Below are positions 27,583-35,977 of a stretch of DNA of 64,000 nt, piece by piece (the stretch's first letter is position 1; the number at the start of each line of letters is the position of its first letter). The notes beneath the pieces were generated by a model that worked only from the letters and a program-made list of their open reading frames with translations, was not told where the DNA came from and made no database searches. Position numbers and translations under genes: made by a program. This DNA is from an uncultured Bacteroidota bacterium (GTDB taxonomy: Bacteria > Bacteroidota > Bacteroidia > Bacteroidales > P3). The stretch covers positions 124,001 through 188,000 of the forward strand of contig CADAWR010000003.1 in NCBI GenBank assembly GCA_902791695.1. Reading direction: 5' to 3'.

Positions 27583-29877
27583 ATGAAGAAACTAACAATA
27601 GCCACAGTGGCACTGATGCTCGCCCTTCTCCCCACGGCATGCCGCAAGGAGAAAGCAATTGTCGACAGACAGTTCAGCTTCAATGCCTCCATCGAACAAC
27701 CCACGGCCACGGACGGCGACTCCAAGGTGTACCTCCAAGACGAGCACTTCATCATCTGGGAGCATGACGACGAGGTAAGCATCGGCAGCAATATGACCAC
27801 CACCGGCACCGAAGGCGGCCGGGCATGGCTCAGCAGCGCCACTGGTGCAGACTGGGAAAACTACAACGGCTTGTTCCTTGCCGAGTTGCCGGAAGGGTCA
27901 AAGTATTTCCTCGCCCTGCATCCCGTGAGCGACAACAACGTAATACGTGCCACCGGTGGCGAGAGTGCCGACTTCCCCCAAATTAGTATAGAGCTGCCGA
28001 GTGTGCAACCCTACCGCGATGACGCCAGAGCCGACTACACCTTCGACAAGCAGGTGTTCCCCATGGTGGCATGGTATGGCGGCTCCTGGACTGATGATCC
28101 TTACACCCCCTTCAACCTCGACTTCCACTCACTGGGCGCCATAGTCAGGCTGCAGTTCGTCAACAAGACCGGCAGCGACGCCAACATCAAGAAGATAGAG
28201 GTCACCTCGGACAACAGGCAGCTCTGCGGCATGTTCACGGTGAACAACTACAAGACCAACAACCCCTACCTCACAGCCACCGACAACTCGTCTAACCGCA
28301 TGGTTACCATCGACTGCGAGAACGTATCCTTCCCGCAGAACGACCTCAAGACCTTCTACCTTGTGGTGCCCGCCATAGCGGGGCGCGAGACCACCACGGC
28401 CAACATCATGACGGCCCGAGTGTACAACAGCAGTGACCAGTACCGCGAGATGCGCTTCAGCGTGAACACACGCCGCAACGGCATCACCTACATGCAGGCC
28501 CTGGAAATCAACTCGTGGACCTCCGGTTCCATGTCGCCGAGCATCTCGGGCAACGGCACCGAAGGCCGCCCCTTCAAGGTCTACACCATTGAAGACCTGC
28601 AGTACCTGCGCGACTGCTACAACAGCGTGGAACGCACCATCAACGGCCAGCCCATCACCGCCGACACCTACGTCAAGATCATGCGCTCCGACATAGAGCT
28701 CACCACTGTCAACTGGTTGGCAGGTATACGTAACTTCGAGGGTCACCTCCTCACCATGAACCATCAGTCGCACCCCGGCATCACCAACTCCTGCCAGAAC
28801 GTGCCACTCTTCGAGTCCATCGGTGCCAATGGCGAAGTGGTAGGCCTCACCGTCAAGTGTTCGGGGACGAACGCCTTGACCAACGCCACCGGTGTGTCGC
28901 CCTTCTGCGGCCAAAACGACGGCCGCATCATCGACTGCGCCCTCACCAACAAACCCGGCAGCTCGGACTACATCACCTCCATCTTCTCTCCTTTTGCCGG
29001 CATCTGCGTCACCAACAACGGCACCCTGCAAGGCTGCCGCTGCGAGGGCAAAATTGAGGTTCAGAGCAACAAGAACTTCGCCGGCATCTGCCTGCACAAC
29101 AACGGCACCATCGTCGGCTGCCAGGCTGGCGACATAACCCTGCGCGACTTCAGCGCCAATGGTGCCGGCATCTGCTACGAGAACAGTGCCACAGGCATCG
29201 TGAAGGACTGCTACTTCGCCTCCAACATCATGAACAGCAATGCCGACTGGGGCGGCATCGTCTACGACAACAGCGGCACAGTTGAGCACTGCTACCTGAG
29301 CGCCACAGGCCACATATACACCAGCAAGAGTGTGGGCGGCATAGTGAGAAACAACCTCAAAGGAAAAGTGAACTACTGCTGGGTAGCAGGCCCCCTGAGT
29401 GGCAAGAATGTGGGCGGCATCGTCGACAGTCTCGTCACCGGCCAGGTGGTAAACTGCTTCAACCAAAGCACCGCCATGCTGACCGTCACCGCCGCTACAA
29501 GCGCGTGCGGCGGCCTGGTGGCCTACATGAAAGCAGGCTCAATAGAAAACAGCTATGTGAAGGACATCACCATTACGCGTCAAAACAACGCTGCCGTTGT
29601 CGGTGGAATAGCCGGCGTGGTCACGGGTGGGACGATGAACAACTGCTACAGCTCAGAGAGCTTCCATACGTTCTACGGCACCACGGCGAGAGCCACCTAT
29701 ACCTACTGCTACCTCATAAGCGGCAGCCAGGCCAATGTCACCACGTACGCCGGAGACAGGAATTATGTCACTCTCACCAGCGACCTGAATGCCCACGTCG
29801 CTGGCGACTACAAGGGATGGCAACAGAACCCCGCCAACACCCTGCCCATCCTCAACGCCTACACAGTAACCCCATAA
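27583..29877 (+). CDS. Surface lipoprotein, fimbrillin-like N-terminus with GLUG-like repeats
   Basis: 764 residues. The N-terminus MKKLTIATVALMLALLPTAC is a lipoprotein signal peptide with a lipobox ending at Cys20. Residues ~25-310 resemble the N-terminal part of Bacteroidales fimbrillin-like proteins (FSFNASIE, IIWEHDDEVSI, LDFHSLGAIVRLQF, MQALEINSW). From about residue 325 it shifts to a beta-helix-like region with repeated Gly-Gly-Ile-Val units and Asn-Cys-Tyr/Phe pairs (GGIVDSLVTGQVVNCFN, GGIAGVVTGGTMNNCYS), close to GLUG motifs, and it ends with GWQQNPANTLPIL, a common closing motif of such domains. It is probably displayed on the outer membrane next to the giant proteins. The partner is unknown; the family assignment of the N-terminal half is tentative. 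A bidirectional terminator follows. Confidence 0.85.
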   Translation: MKKLTIATVALMLALLPTACRKEKAIVDRQFSFNASIEQPTATDGDSKVYLQDEHFIIWEHDDEVSIGSNMTTTGTEGGRAWLSSATGADWENYNGLFLAELPEGSKYFLALHPVSDNNVIRATGGESADFPQISIELPSVQPYRDDARADYTFDKQVFPMVAWYGGSWTDDPYTPFNLDFHSLGAIVRLQFVNKTGSDANIKKIEVTSDNRQLCGMFTVNNYKTNNPYLTATDNSSNRMVTIDCENVSFPQNDLKTFYLVVPAIAGRETTTANIMTARVYNSSDQYREMRFSVNTRRNGITYMQALEINSWTSGSMSPSISGNGTEGRPFKVYTIEDLQYLRDCYNSVERTINGQPITADTYVKIMRSDIELTTVNWLAGIRNFEGHLLTMNHQSHPGITNSCQNVPLFESIGANGEVVGLTVKCSGTNALTNATGVSPFCGQNDGRIIDCALTNKPGSSDYITSIFSPFAGICVTNNGTLQGCRCEGKIEVQSNKNFAGICLHNNGTIVGCQAGDITLRDFSANGAGICYENSATGIVKDCYFASNIMNSNADWGGIVYDNSGTVEHCYLSATGHIYTSKSVGGIVRNNLKGKVNYCWVAGPLSGKNVGGIVDSLVTGQVVNCFNQSTAMLTVTAATSACGGLVAYMKAGSIENSYVKDITITRQNNAAVVGGIAGVVTGGTMNNCYSSESFHTFYGTTARATYTYCYLISGSQANVTTYAGDRNYVTLTSDLNAHVAGDYKGWQQNPANTLPILNAYTVTP

Positions 29878-29889
29878 GACAATATCGAT

Positions 29890-29930
29890 AAAAGAAAAGC
29901 CCCTACGGACACCGCAGGGGCTTTTCTTTT
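29890..29930. terminator. Bidirectional terminator between lipoprotein and aspartate aminotransferase
   Basis: Inverted repeat of AAAAGAAAAGCCCCT and AGGGGCTTTTCTTTT around a short loop. A/T-rich flanks give a U-tract in both directions, so it can serve both convergent genes. Confidence 0.9.
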
Positions 29931-29941
29931 ATCCAATAGTA

Positions 29942-31144
29942 TTACTGCAGTTTGGCCAGCGCCTCTTTGATGCGGCGGAGGGCTTCGCGCAGGAGGTCCT
30001 CGCTGGTGGCGTAGCTCAGGCGGATGCAGCTGTCGTCGCCGAAGGCCGAACCCATCACCGTGGCCACGTTGGCCTCGTTGAGGAGGTAGAAGGCCATGTC
30101 GGTCGAGTTCTCAATCTTCTTGCCGTTGAAGCTCTTGCCGTAGTAGCTGCTCACGTCGGGGAAGAAGTAGAAGGCACCCTGCGGCAGGCGCACCTTGAGG
30201 CCGGGAATGTCGCACAGCAGTTTGTACACCATGTCGCGGCGCTGCTGGAAGATGTTGCGCATGTCGATTATATCCTTCGAGGTCTTGGGATCCATCAGCA
30301 TGGCGCACACGGTGGCCTTCTGGGCAATGGAGCAGGTGGCGCTGGTCACCTGGCCCTGCAGCTTGTTGGCGGCCTTGGCTATCACGGTGGGGGCGGCGAT
30401 GAAGCCGATACGCCAGCCGGTCATAGCGAAGCCCTTGGCGACACCGTTGACGGTGATGACGCGCTCCTTGACCTCCGGGAACTGGGCTATCGACTCGTGC
30501 TTGCCCACGAAGTTGATGTGCTCGTAAATCTCGTCGGCCATCACAAAGAGGTTTTCGTGCTTGGCTACCACCTCGGCGATACCCTTAAGCTCCTCCTTGG
30601 TGTAGAGCATGCCGGTGGGGTTGCTGGGGCTGCTGAACATGATGAGCTTGGTGCGTGGGGTGATGGCGGCCTCGAGCTGCTCGGGCGTCACCTTGAAGTC
30701 ATTCTCCAGCTTGGTCTTCACAAAGACGCACTTGCCCTCGGCCAGGCGGACGAACTCCTTGTAGGATACCCAGAAGGGGGTGGGGATGATCACCTCGTCG
30801 CCGGGGTTGATGAGGCACTGGACCACCTGGAACAGGCTCTGCTTGGCGCCGGTGCTGACGACAATCTGCTCGGGCTTGTACTCCAGGCCGTTGTCGCGCA
30901 TCAGCTTGGTGCAGATGGCCTCCTTGAGGTCGGGGTAGCCCGGCACAGGGGGATAGTGGGTGAAATTGTCGTCGATGGCCTTCTTGGCGGCTTCCTTCAC
31001 CACTTCGGGGGTGTTGAAGTCGGGCTCGCCGATGCTGAGGCTGATAACATCTTTGCCCTGAGCCTTGAGCTCGCGGGCTTTGGCGGTCATGGCAAGAGTC
31101 TCGCTCTCAGCCATATTGAGGATTCTGTTAGAAAGTATTTCCAT
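29942..31144 (-). CDS. aspC: Pyridoxal-phosphate aspartate-type aminotransferase
   Basis: 400 residues of a fold-type I, class I aminotransferase (I-gamma aspartate aminotransferase-like). It would transfer the amino group between aspartate and 2-oxoglutarate in the cytoplasm. Visible landmarks: SIGEPDFNTP near the N-terminus, FSSPSNPTG (Asn of the PLP site), DEIYEHI, and the Schiff-base lysine Lys237 in VAKGFAMTGWRIGF; length is normal. The start at 31144 gives MEILSNRILN; the open frame continues upstream to 31210, but that stretch covers the promoter. It is divergent from recA with repeat copy B between. Substrate specificity (Asp versus other amino acids) cannot be fixed from sequence alone. 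Confidence 0.9.
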   Translation of the reverse strand: MEILSNRILNMAESETLAMTAKARELKAQGKDVISLSIGEPDFNTPEVVKEAAKKAIDDNFTHYPPVPGYPDLKEAICTKLMRDNGLEYKPEQIVVSTGAKQSLFQVVQCLINPGDEVIIPTPFWVSYKEFVRLAEGKCVFVKTKLENDFKVTPEQLEAAITPRTKLIMFSSPSNPTGMLYTKEELKGIAEVVAKHENLFVMADEIYEHINFVGKHESIAQFPEVKERVITVNGVAKGFAMTGWRIGFIAAPTVIAKAANKLQGQVTSATCSIAQKATVCAMLMDPKTSKDIIDMRNIFQQRRDMVYKLLCDIPGLKVRLPQGAFYFFPDVSSYYGKSFNGKKIENSTDMAFYLLNEANVATVMGSAFGDDSCIRLSYATSEDLLREALRRIKEALAKLQ

Positions 31145-31166
31145 TGTTGCGTTGATTTTGAAAGTG

Positions 31167-31197
31167 CAAAAGTACGAAAAAATTCCAACCCGACAAA
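31167..31197 (-). promoter_or_regulatory. Promoter for the aspartate aminotransferase gene
   Basis: On the minus strand the -7 box TACTTTTG (31174-31167) follows a TTG at 31196-31194 with 19 bases between, matching the Bacteroidota consensus. The leader to the ATG at 31144 is short. Confidence 0.65.
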
Positions 31198-31213
31198 ATA
31201 ATATTTTCACCCC

Positions 31214-31310
31214 AGCCGCTCCGTACCCGCTCCGTACCCGCTCCGACTGTTCACCGGTTGTTTAACGGTTTTTTGTCGGAGGGGAGACGGAGGGAGTACG
31301 GCGAGGGTTG
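31214..31310. repeat. Dispersed palindromic repeat, copy B (short form)
   Basis: Sixty bases from 31214 are identical to copy A: two and a half 11-base CCGCTCCGTAC units, then the CACCGGTTGTTTAACGG core. The right arm GTCGGAGGGGAGACGGAGG pairs back imperfectly with the left arm. It lies in the divergent spacer between the aminotransferase and recA promoters, which argues against a terminator role for the family. Confidence 0.8.
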
Positions 31311-31341
31311 GGAGCGGAGGCGCGAATAATGCGAAAAAAAA

Positions 31342-31372
31342 TTGCATATTTCCGGAAAAACACGTATCTTTG
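31342..31372 (+). promoter_or_regulatory. Promoter for recA operon
   Basis: TTG at 31342-31344 and TATCTTTG at 31365-31372, 20 bases apart, matching the Bacteroidota consensus; the leader to the recA ATG is about 40 bases. No LexA-type operator was recognised by eye. Confidence 0.7.
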
Positions 31373-31417
31373 CCCCAATACAATAAAACAAAACAACAAC
31401 ATAAACGACTGAAAAAT

Positions 31418-32452
31418 ATGGCAAAAGAAGTGAACGACGCTGCTGCGCAGAAGCTGGAAAAACTGAAGATACTTCAGAGCACGATGGACAAGATAGAGAA
31501 GAGCTATGGCAAAGGCTCCATCATGAAGCTCGGCGACCGTCCGGTGGAAGAGATGGACGTCATCTCGACGGGCAGCATCAGCCTCGACGCCGCACTGGGT
31601 GTCGGCGGCTTCCCCAAGGGCAGGGTGATAGAGATCTACGGCCCCGAGTCGAGCGGTAAGACCACCCTGGCCACCCATGCCATAGCCGAATGCCAGAAGC
31701 AGGGCGGCATAGCGGCCTTCATCGACGCCGAGCACGCCTTTGACAGCTTCTATGCCAAGAAGCTGGGCGTGAACATCGACGAGCTCCTCGTCTCGCAGCC
31801 CGACAACGGCGAGCAGGCCCTTGAGATTGCCGACAACCTGATACGCTCGGGTGCCATCGACATCATAGTCATCGACTCCGTCGCCGCGCTGACCCCAAAA
31901 GCCGAGATCGACGGCGAGATGGGCGACTCGAAGGTAGGCCTTCAGGCACGCCTGATGAGCCAGGCCATGCGCAAGCTCACCTCAACCATCAGCAAGACCA
32001 ACTGCTGCTGCATCTTCATCAACCAGCTGCGTGAGAAGATAGGCGTGCTCTTCGGCAACCCCGAGACCACCACTGGCGGCAACGCCTTGAAGTTCTACGC
32101 CTCGGTGCGCATCGACATACGCCGCACGCAGGCCATCAAGGACGGCGACCAGAACATAGGCAACCGTGTGAAGGTGAGGATAGTGAAGAACAAAGTGGCG
32201 CCCCCCTTCCGCACCTGCGAGTTCGACATGATATTCGGCGAGGGCATCTCGCGTCTGGGCGAGATTATCGACCTGGGCGTCGACCTCGACATCATACACA
32301 AAAGCGGCTCGTGGTTCAGCTACGGCGAGAGCAAGCTGGCGCAGGGACGCGAAGCCTTGAAGCAGCTGCTGCGCGACAACCCCGAGCTATGCGACGAGCT
32401 GGAGGGCAAGATACGCGCCGCCTTGAAAGAGAAAGCCAACAGCGAAGAGTGA
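31418..32452 (+). CDS. recA: Recombinase RecA
   Basis: 344 residues, normal for RecA. It is the ATP-dependent strand-exchange protein of homologous recombination and DNA-repair signalling. Visible: Walker [10 protein letters not shown] (residues 75-83), the MKLGDRP motif, Walker B-type [10 protein letters not shown], the L2-region [18 protein letters not shown], and the [15 protein letters not shown] segment. The ATG at 31418 is chosen because it gives the standard MAKE-type N-terminus; the longer frame from 31370 would overlap the promoter. The stop TGA overlaps the next ATG (TGATG), so recA is translationally coupled to an outer-membrane-type protein, with rel/spoT and mazG downstream. Confidence 0.98.
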   Translation: MAKEVNDAAAQKLEKLKILQSTMDKIEKSYGKGSIMKLGDRPVEEMDVISTGSISLDAALGVGGFPKGRVIEIYGPESSGKTTLATHAIAECQKQGGIAAFIDAEHAFDSFYAKKLGVNIDELLVSQPDNGEQALEIADNLIRSGAIDIIVIDSVAALTPKAEIDGEMGDSKVGLQARLMSQAMRKLTSTISKTNCCCIFINQLREKIGVLFGNPETTTGGNALKFYASVRIDIRRTQAIKDGDQNIGNRVKVRIVKNKVAPPFRTCEFDMIFGEGISRLGEIIDLGVDLDIIHKSGSWFSYGESKLAQGREALKQLLRDNPELCDELEGKIRAALKEKANSEE

Positions 32453-33120
32453 TGAAACGCTTGATATTGATAGCACTGTTGATGGCCTGGGGCACCGTGT
32501 GGGCCCAGGACGTGGTGCGCGACAGCGTAGCCGCGTCAACCGACACCATCGACAACGAAGAGAACGTCATAGGCGCCAAGCCTCGGCCGAAAGGCGAGAA
32601 GAAAGAGGCCAACGTGCTGGGTGCACCGGTGTACTACGACCAGAACGGCAACGTGAAAGGCAGCGGCGAGAACTCGGAGGTCTACCGCCGTCCGAAACAC
32701 CACTACCTCAACAATCTAAGCAGCCGCTACTGCTCCCTGTTCGTGGAAGGGACACTGATTACCGGCCGCCACGACAGCGGCATCGGCGGCAACTTCACCT
32801 ACCTGCCCAAGCGGTGGGGCTTCTATATCACCGCCAACGCCGGCAGGCGCCACACCTACTTGAGTGCCGGCGCTGCGCTGCGCCTGTCGGGCTATGAGTC
32901 AAGCCTCGACTGGCAGCTCTACGGCGGTATTGGCGGCGGCGGACGGCACCTAGGTGGCGAAGTGGGACTGCGCGTGGCACCGCCACAACGCAGCAGCAAG
33001 TTCTGCTGGACATCGGCCTCGATAGGCTATGCCAACTACGGCGGCCACAGCTATTTCACCGGAGGCGTGAGCCTCGATCTGGTGGGTGCTATGGCGTTAA
33101 CAACGATACTATTCTGGTAG
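32452..33120 (+). CDS. Probable outer-membrane beta-barrel protein in the recA operon
   Basis: 222 residues. A signal peptide ([19 protein letters not shown]) is followed by an acidic, low-complexity linker (~residues 20-65) and a C-terminal region with alternating hydrophobic/aromatic strands (RWGFYITANAGRRHTYLSAG, GYANYGGHSYFTGGVSLDL) that ends in the aromatic residue Trp, as many outer-membrane barrels do. No catalytic motif is visible and I do not recognise a named family. It overlaps recA by one base and is three bases from rel/spoT, so it is an integral member of the operon. Why an envelope protein sits between recA and rel is unclear. Confidence 0.8.
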   Translation: MKRLILIALLMAWGTVWAQDVVRDSVAASTDTIDNEENVIGAKPRPKGEKKEANVLGAPVYYDQNGNVKGSGENSEVYRRPKHHYLNNLSSRYCSLFVEGTLITGRHDSGIGGNFTYLPKRWGFYITANAGRRHTYLSAGAALRLSGYESSLDWQLYGGIGGGGRHLGGEVGLRVAPPQRSSKFCWTSASIGYANYGGHSYFTGGVSLDLVGAMALTTILFW

Positions 33121-33123
33121 AAC

Positions 33124-35361
33124 ATGGCAGAATACATCATAGACGAAGCGCGCGAAGAACGCGAGATACAGGCCAAGTATGATGAACTCATAACGGCCTG
33201 CCGCGAGCTGAAGCCCCTCACCGAAGACGAGGAGGCACAGATACTGCGCGCCTACCAGATAGCCAAGAAAGCCCATGCCGGCACACGTCGCAAGAGCGGC
33301 GAGCCATACATATTCCACCCGCTGGCGGTGGCCCTGATAGCCGTCAAGGAGGTCGGCCTCGGCCCCATAGCCGTGGTATGCGCCCTGCTGCACGACGTGG
33401 TGGAAGACACCGAAATAACCCTCGACGAGCTGCGCATGGTGTTCGGCGACAGGGTGGCCGTCATAGTGGACGGCGTGACCAAGATAAACGACGTCATGGT
33501 GATGCAGCAGACAGACAGCAAGCAGGCGGAGAATTACCGCAAGATACTGCTGTCTATGTGCAACGATGCCTACGTCATCTTCCTCAAGCTCTGTGACCGT
33601 CTGCACAACATGCGGACGCTGGGCTCGATGAAAGACACCAAGAAGCTGGCCATAGCGAGCGAGACGTCGTACCTGTACATACCGCTGGCGCACCGTCTGG
33701 GACTGTACAACATAAAAACCGAGCTCGAAGAGTTGGTGATGCGCTACACCAACCCCGGCAAATACGCCGAGATAGAAGCCAAGATAGCCGCCACGGCCGG
33801 CACCAGCGAGAAGCTGGAGAAGTGCCTCATGGCACCCGTAAGGGAGATGCTCGACGAAGAGGGCTACCAATATTCGCTGAAGACGAGGGTGAAGAGCGTA
33901 TACAGCTGCTGGAAGAAAATTGAGAACAAGCACGTTGACTTCGACGAGATATTCGACCTCTACGCCATGCGCATCATCCTCAAGGGGGTACCGCGCGAGA
34001 AGGAAAAAGAGGAGTGCTTCAAGGTCTATGCCCTCATTTCGGGCAAGTTCCCGACGAACCCCACGCGCTTCCGCGACTGGATAACACACCCCAAGAACAA
34101 CGGCTACGAGAGCCTGCAGACCACCGTGATGACCCCCATAGGGCGCTGGGTGGAAGTGCAGATACGCACGGAGCGCATGGACACCATTGCCGAGAAAGGC
34201 ATGGCGGCACACTTCCTATACAAAGAGGCGCATCCCGAGGAGAAGATTGAGAACAACCCCGTGGAGGAGTGGCTGCAGCAGATACGCACCTCGCTGGAGA
34301 ACAGTGACAAGAGCGCGCTGGACCTGGTTGAGGAGTTCAAGGAGACACTATACACCAAAGAGATATACCTTTTCACGCCCACTGGCAAGACCATAGTGCT
34401 GCCCAGCCGCAGCACGGTGCTCGACTTCGCCTATGCCATACATACCGCCTTGGGTATGCACTGCATAGGCGCCAAAGTCAACGCCAAGCCGGCGGCCATA
34501 GGCTATCGTCTGCATACAGGCGACCAGGTGCAGGTGCTCACCTCGAAGAAGACCCTGCCGGGGCCGGAGTGGCTCGAGCAATGCCAGACGCCGCGTGCAA
34601 AGGAGGCCATCAAGGACTTCCTGAGGCAACAGAAAAAAGAATATGTTGACGAAGGCAAGCGCAGGCTCGCAGGATACTATGCCCAGTTGCATGTCAGAAA
34701 CAACCAGGCCAACTTTGGGCAGCTGAAACGTTTCTTCAACCAGAAGAGCGATGTGGACCTCTACTACGACATCGCCGTAGGGACCATAACGGAGCACCAG
34801 GTTGCCGAATGTTTCGGCAAGGCGCGGCCGACACCGAAGCTGTTCTTCCTGGACAGGTACAAAGAGTTGTTCGACAACGAAACGTCGAGGATGTCGACGG
34901 AGGCATCAGACCTTAAGTCACACCCATTCCTACTCGACAAAGACTATGAGAACTACCCCACCGAGACAGCGCCATGCTGCAAGCCGGTGCCCGGCGACCA
35001 AGTGGTAGGCATAGTGCAGGACGGCAAGATAATGGTGCACCGCACCAACTGTCGCGAAGCCATGGACGAGATGGCCAACCACGAGAATCACATAGTGCGC
35101 GCAAAATGGCGCCCGGGAGAACAGCTGTCGCTGCTCACCGGCATAGCGCTCACAGCCATAGACAAGAAAGGCTTGCTGCAGGAGATTACACGCAGCATCT
35201 CGGAGGAGCTTGACCTGAACATGCGCGCCATCACACTGGAGGCGTCGGAAGGCGTGGCGAAAGGCATCATCATGCTGTATGTTAACGATGTGGACAGCCT
35301 AAACGGTCTGATAGATAAACTGAAGAAGATAGATGGAGTCGAAGACGTGCACCGCATTTGA
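33124..35361 (+). CDS. rel: Bifunctional (p)ppGpp synthetase/hydrolase, Rel/SpoT family
   Basis: 745 residues with full long-RSH architecture. An HD hydrolase domain holds HPLAVALI and the metal-binding LLHDVVEDT (His90-Asp91) plus CDRLHNMRTL. The synthetase domain (about residues 250-370) contains YSLKTRVKSVYS, DLYAMRIIL and THPKNNGYESLQTTV. A TGS domain begins near EIYLFTPTGKTIVLPSR. A zinc-finger-type segment CCKPVPGDQVVGI...HRTNC and a C-terminal ACT domain follow. It makes and degrades (p)ppGpp from ATP and GDP/GTP during starvation. The intact HD signature supports hydrolase activity, as expected for the single long RSH of Bacteroidota. Its 3' end overlaps mazG by 29 bases. Confidence 0.96.
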   Translation: MAEYIIDEAREEREIQAKYDELITACRELKPLTEDEEAQILRAYQIAKKAHAGTRRKSGEPYIFHPLAVALIAVKEVGLGPIAVVCALLHDVVEDTEITLDELRMVFGDRVAVIVDGVTKINDVMVMQQTDSKQAENYRKILLSMCNDAYVIFLKLCDRLHNMRTLGSMKDTKKLAIASETSYLYIPLAHRLGLYNIKTELEELVMRYTNPGKYAEIEAKIAATAGTSEKLEKCLMAPVREMLDEEGYQYSLKTRVKSVYSCWKKIENKHVDFDEIFDLYAMRIILKGVPREKEKEECFKVYALISGKFPTNPTRFRDWITHPKNNGYESLQTTVMTPIGRWVEVQIRTERMDTIAEKGMAAHFLYKEAHPEEKIENNPVEEWLQQIRTSLENSDKSALDLVEEFKETLYTKEIYLFTPTGKTIVLPSRSTVLDFAYAIHTALGMHCIGAKVNAKPAAIGYRLHTGDQVQVLTSKKTLPGPEWLEQCQTPRAKEAIKDFLRQQKKEYVDEGKRRLAGYYAQLHVRNNQANFGQLKRFFNQKSDVDLYYDIAVGTITEHQVAECFGKARPTPKLFFLDRYKELFDNETSRMSTEASDLKSHPFLLDKDYENYPTETAPCCKPVPGDQVVGIVQDGKIMVHRTNCREAMDEMANHENHIVRAKWRPGEQLSLLTGIALTAIDKKGLLQEITRSISEELDLNMRAITLEASEGVAKGIIMLYVNDVDSLNGLIDKLKKIDGVEDVHRI

Positions 35362-35977
35362 ACGGCTGAGCGACATACTGGACACCCTCAGGAAAGAGTG
35401 CCCATGGGACAAGGTGCAGACCATGAAGAGCCTGCGCTACCTAACCATAGAGGAGGTGCACGAGTTGAGCGAAGCTATAGTTTCGGGCAACACCAGCGAC
35501 CTGAAGAAGGAGCTCGGCGATGTGGCGATGCACATACTGTTTTACTGCAAGATAGCTGAGGAGCAGGGGCTTTTCACCACAGAAGATGTATACAATACCA
35601 TAAGCGACAAGCTGATAGACCGCCACCCATTCATTTACCAGAAAGACAAGTACCACGGCGAAAGCTGGGAGCAGTTGAAGATGCGCGAAGGGCGCAAGGA
35701 TGTGCTCGAAGGGGTGCCCCAGTCGCTTCCGGCGCTGATAAAAGCCGTGAGGATGCAAGAGAAGGTGGCCGGCATGAGAGAGGACAAAAAGAAGCCGGTT
35801 GCCAATATACCGTTAGGTAATTGCCAACCGGCTGATAACTGTACCGAAGCGGAGTTCGGTGACTTGTTGTTCGCCTTGGTGGACTGGGCGCGCTGTCACG
35901 GCATCAATGCCGACGACGCCCTTTGCGCTGCCAACCAACGCTTCAAAGAGACTATTTCAAGCCAAGTTTCTTCTTGA
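35333..35977 (+). CDS. mazG: MazG-type nucleoside triphosphate pyrophosphohydrolase, second domain shortened
   Basis: 214 residues; typical two-domain MazG proteins are around 260. The first MazG domain is intact: CPWDKVQT, the metal-binding EExxE (Glu40, Glu41, Glu44) and ExxD (Glu60-Asp63). The second domain keeps its C-terminal part (EFGDLLFALVDWAR, INADDAL) but the usual preceding helix with a second EExxE is missing. In its place residues ~154-167 are encoded by an inverted repeat (35793-35833). The start at 35333 lies inside rel and is needed to include the LRKECPWD motif. The gene also overlaps the convergent skp gene by 26 bases. The family hydrolyses NTPs to NMP and pyrophosphate; activity of this shortened form is uncertain. 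Confidence 0.9.
   Translation: MESKTCTAFERLSDILDTLRKECPWDKVQTMKSLRYLTIEEVHELSEAIVSGNTSDLKKELGDVAMHILFYCKIAEEQGLFTTEDVYNTISDKLIDRHPFIYQKDKYHGESWEQLKMREGRKDVLEGVPQSLPALIKAVRMQEKVAGMREDKKKPVANIPLGNCQPADNCTEAEFGDLLFALVDWARCHGINADDALCAANQRFKETISSQVSS
35780..35833 (-). terminator. Terminator-like hairpin of the bam/skp operon embedded in mazG
   Basis: Read on the minus strand, AGCCGGTTGGCAATTACC, a short loop, and a near-perfect reverse complement ending in GGCAACCGGCT are followed by TTCTTTTTG. This is a strong stem with a U-rich tail lying about 118 bases past the stop of skp at 35952, as expected for the end of that operon. It lies wholly inside the mazG coding sequence on the other strand; in the plus direction no U-tract follows. 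Confidence 0.75.

Noticed and set aside
30497..31201. 234-codon plus-strand frame opposite the aminotransferase
   Set aside because: Antisense to a gene with all catalytic motifs of a class I aminotransferase, and it extends over that gene's promoter.
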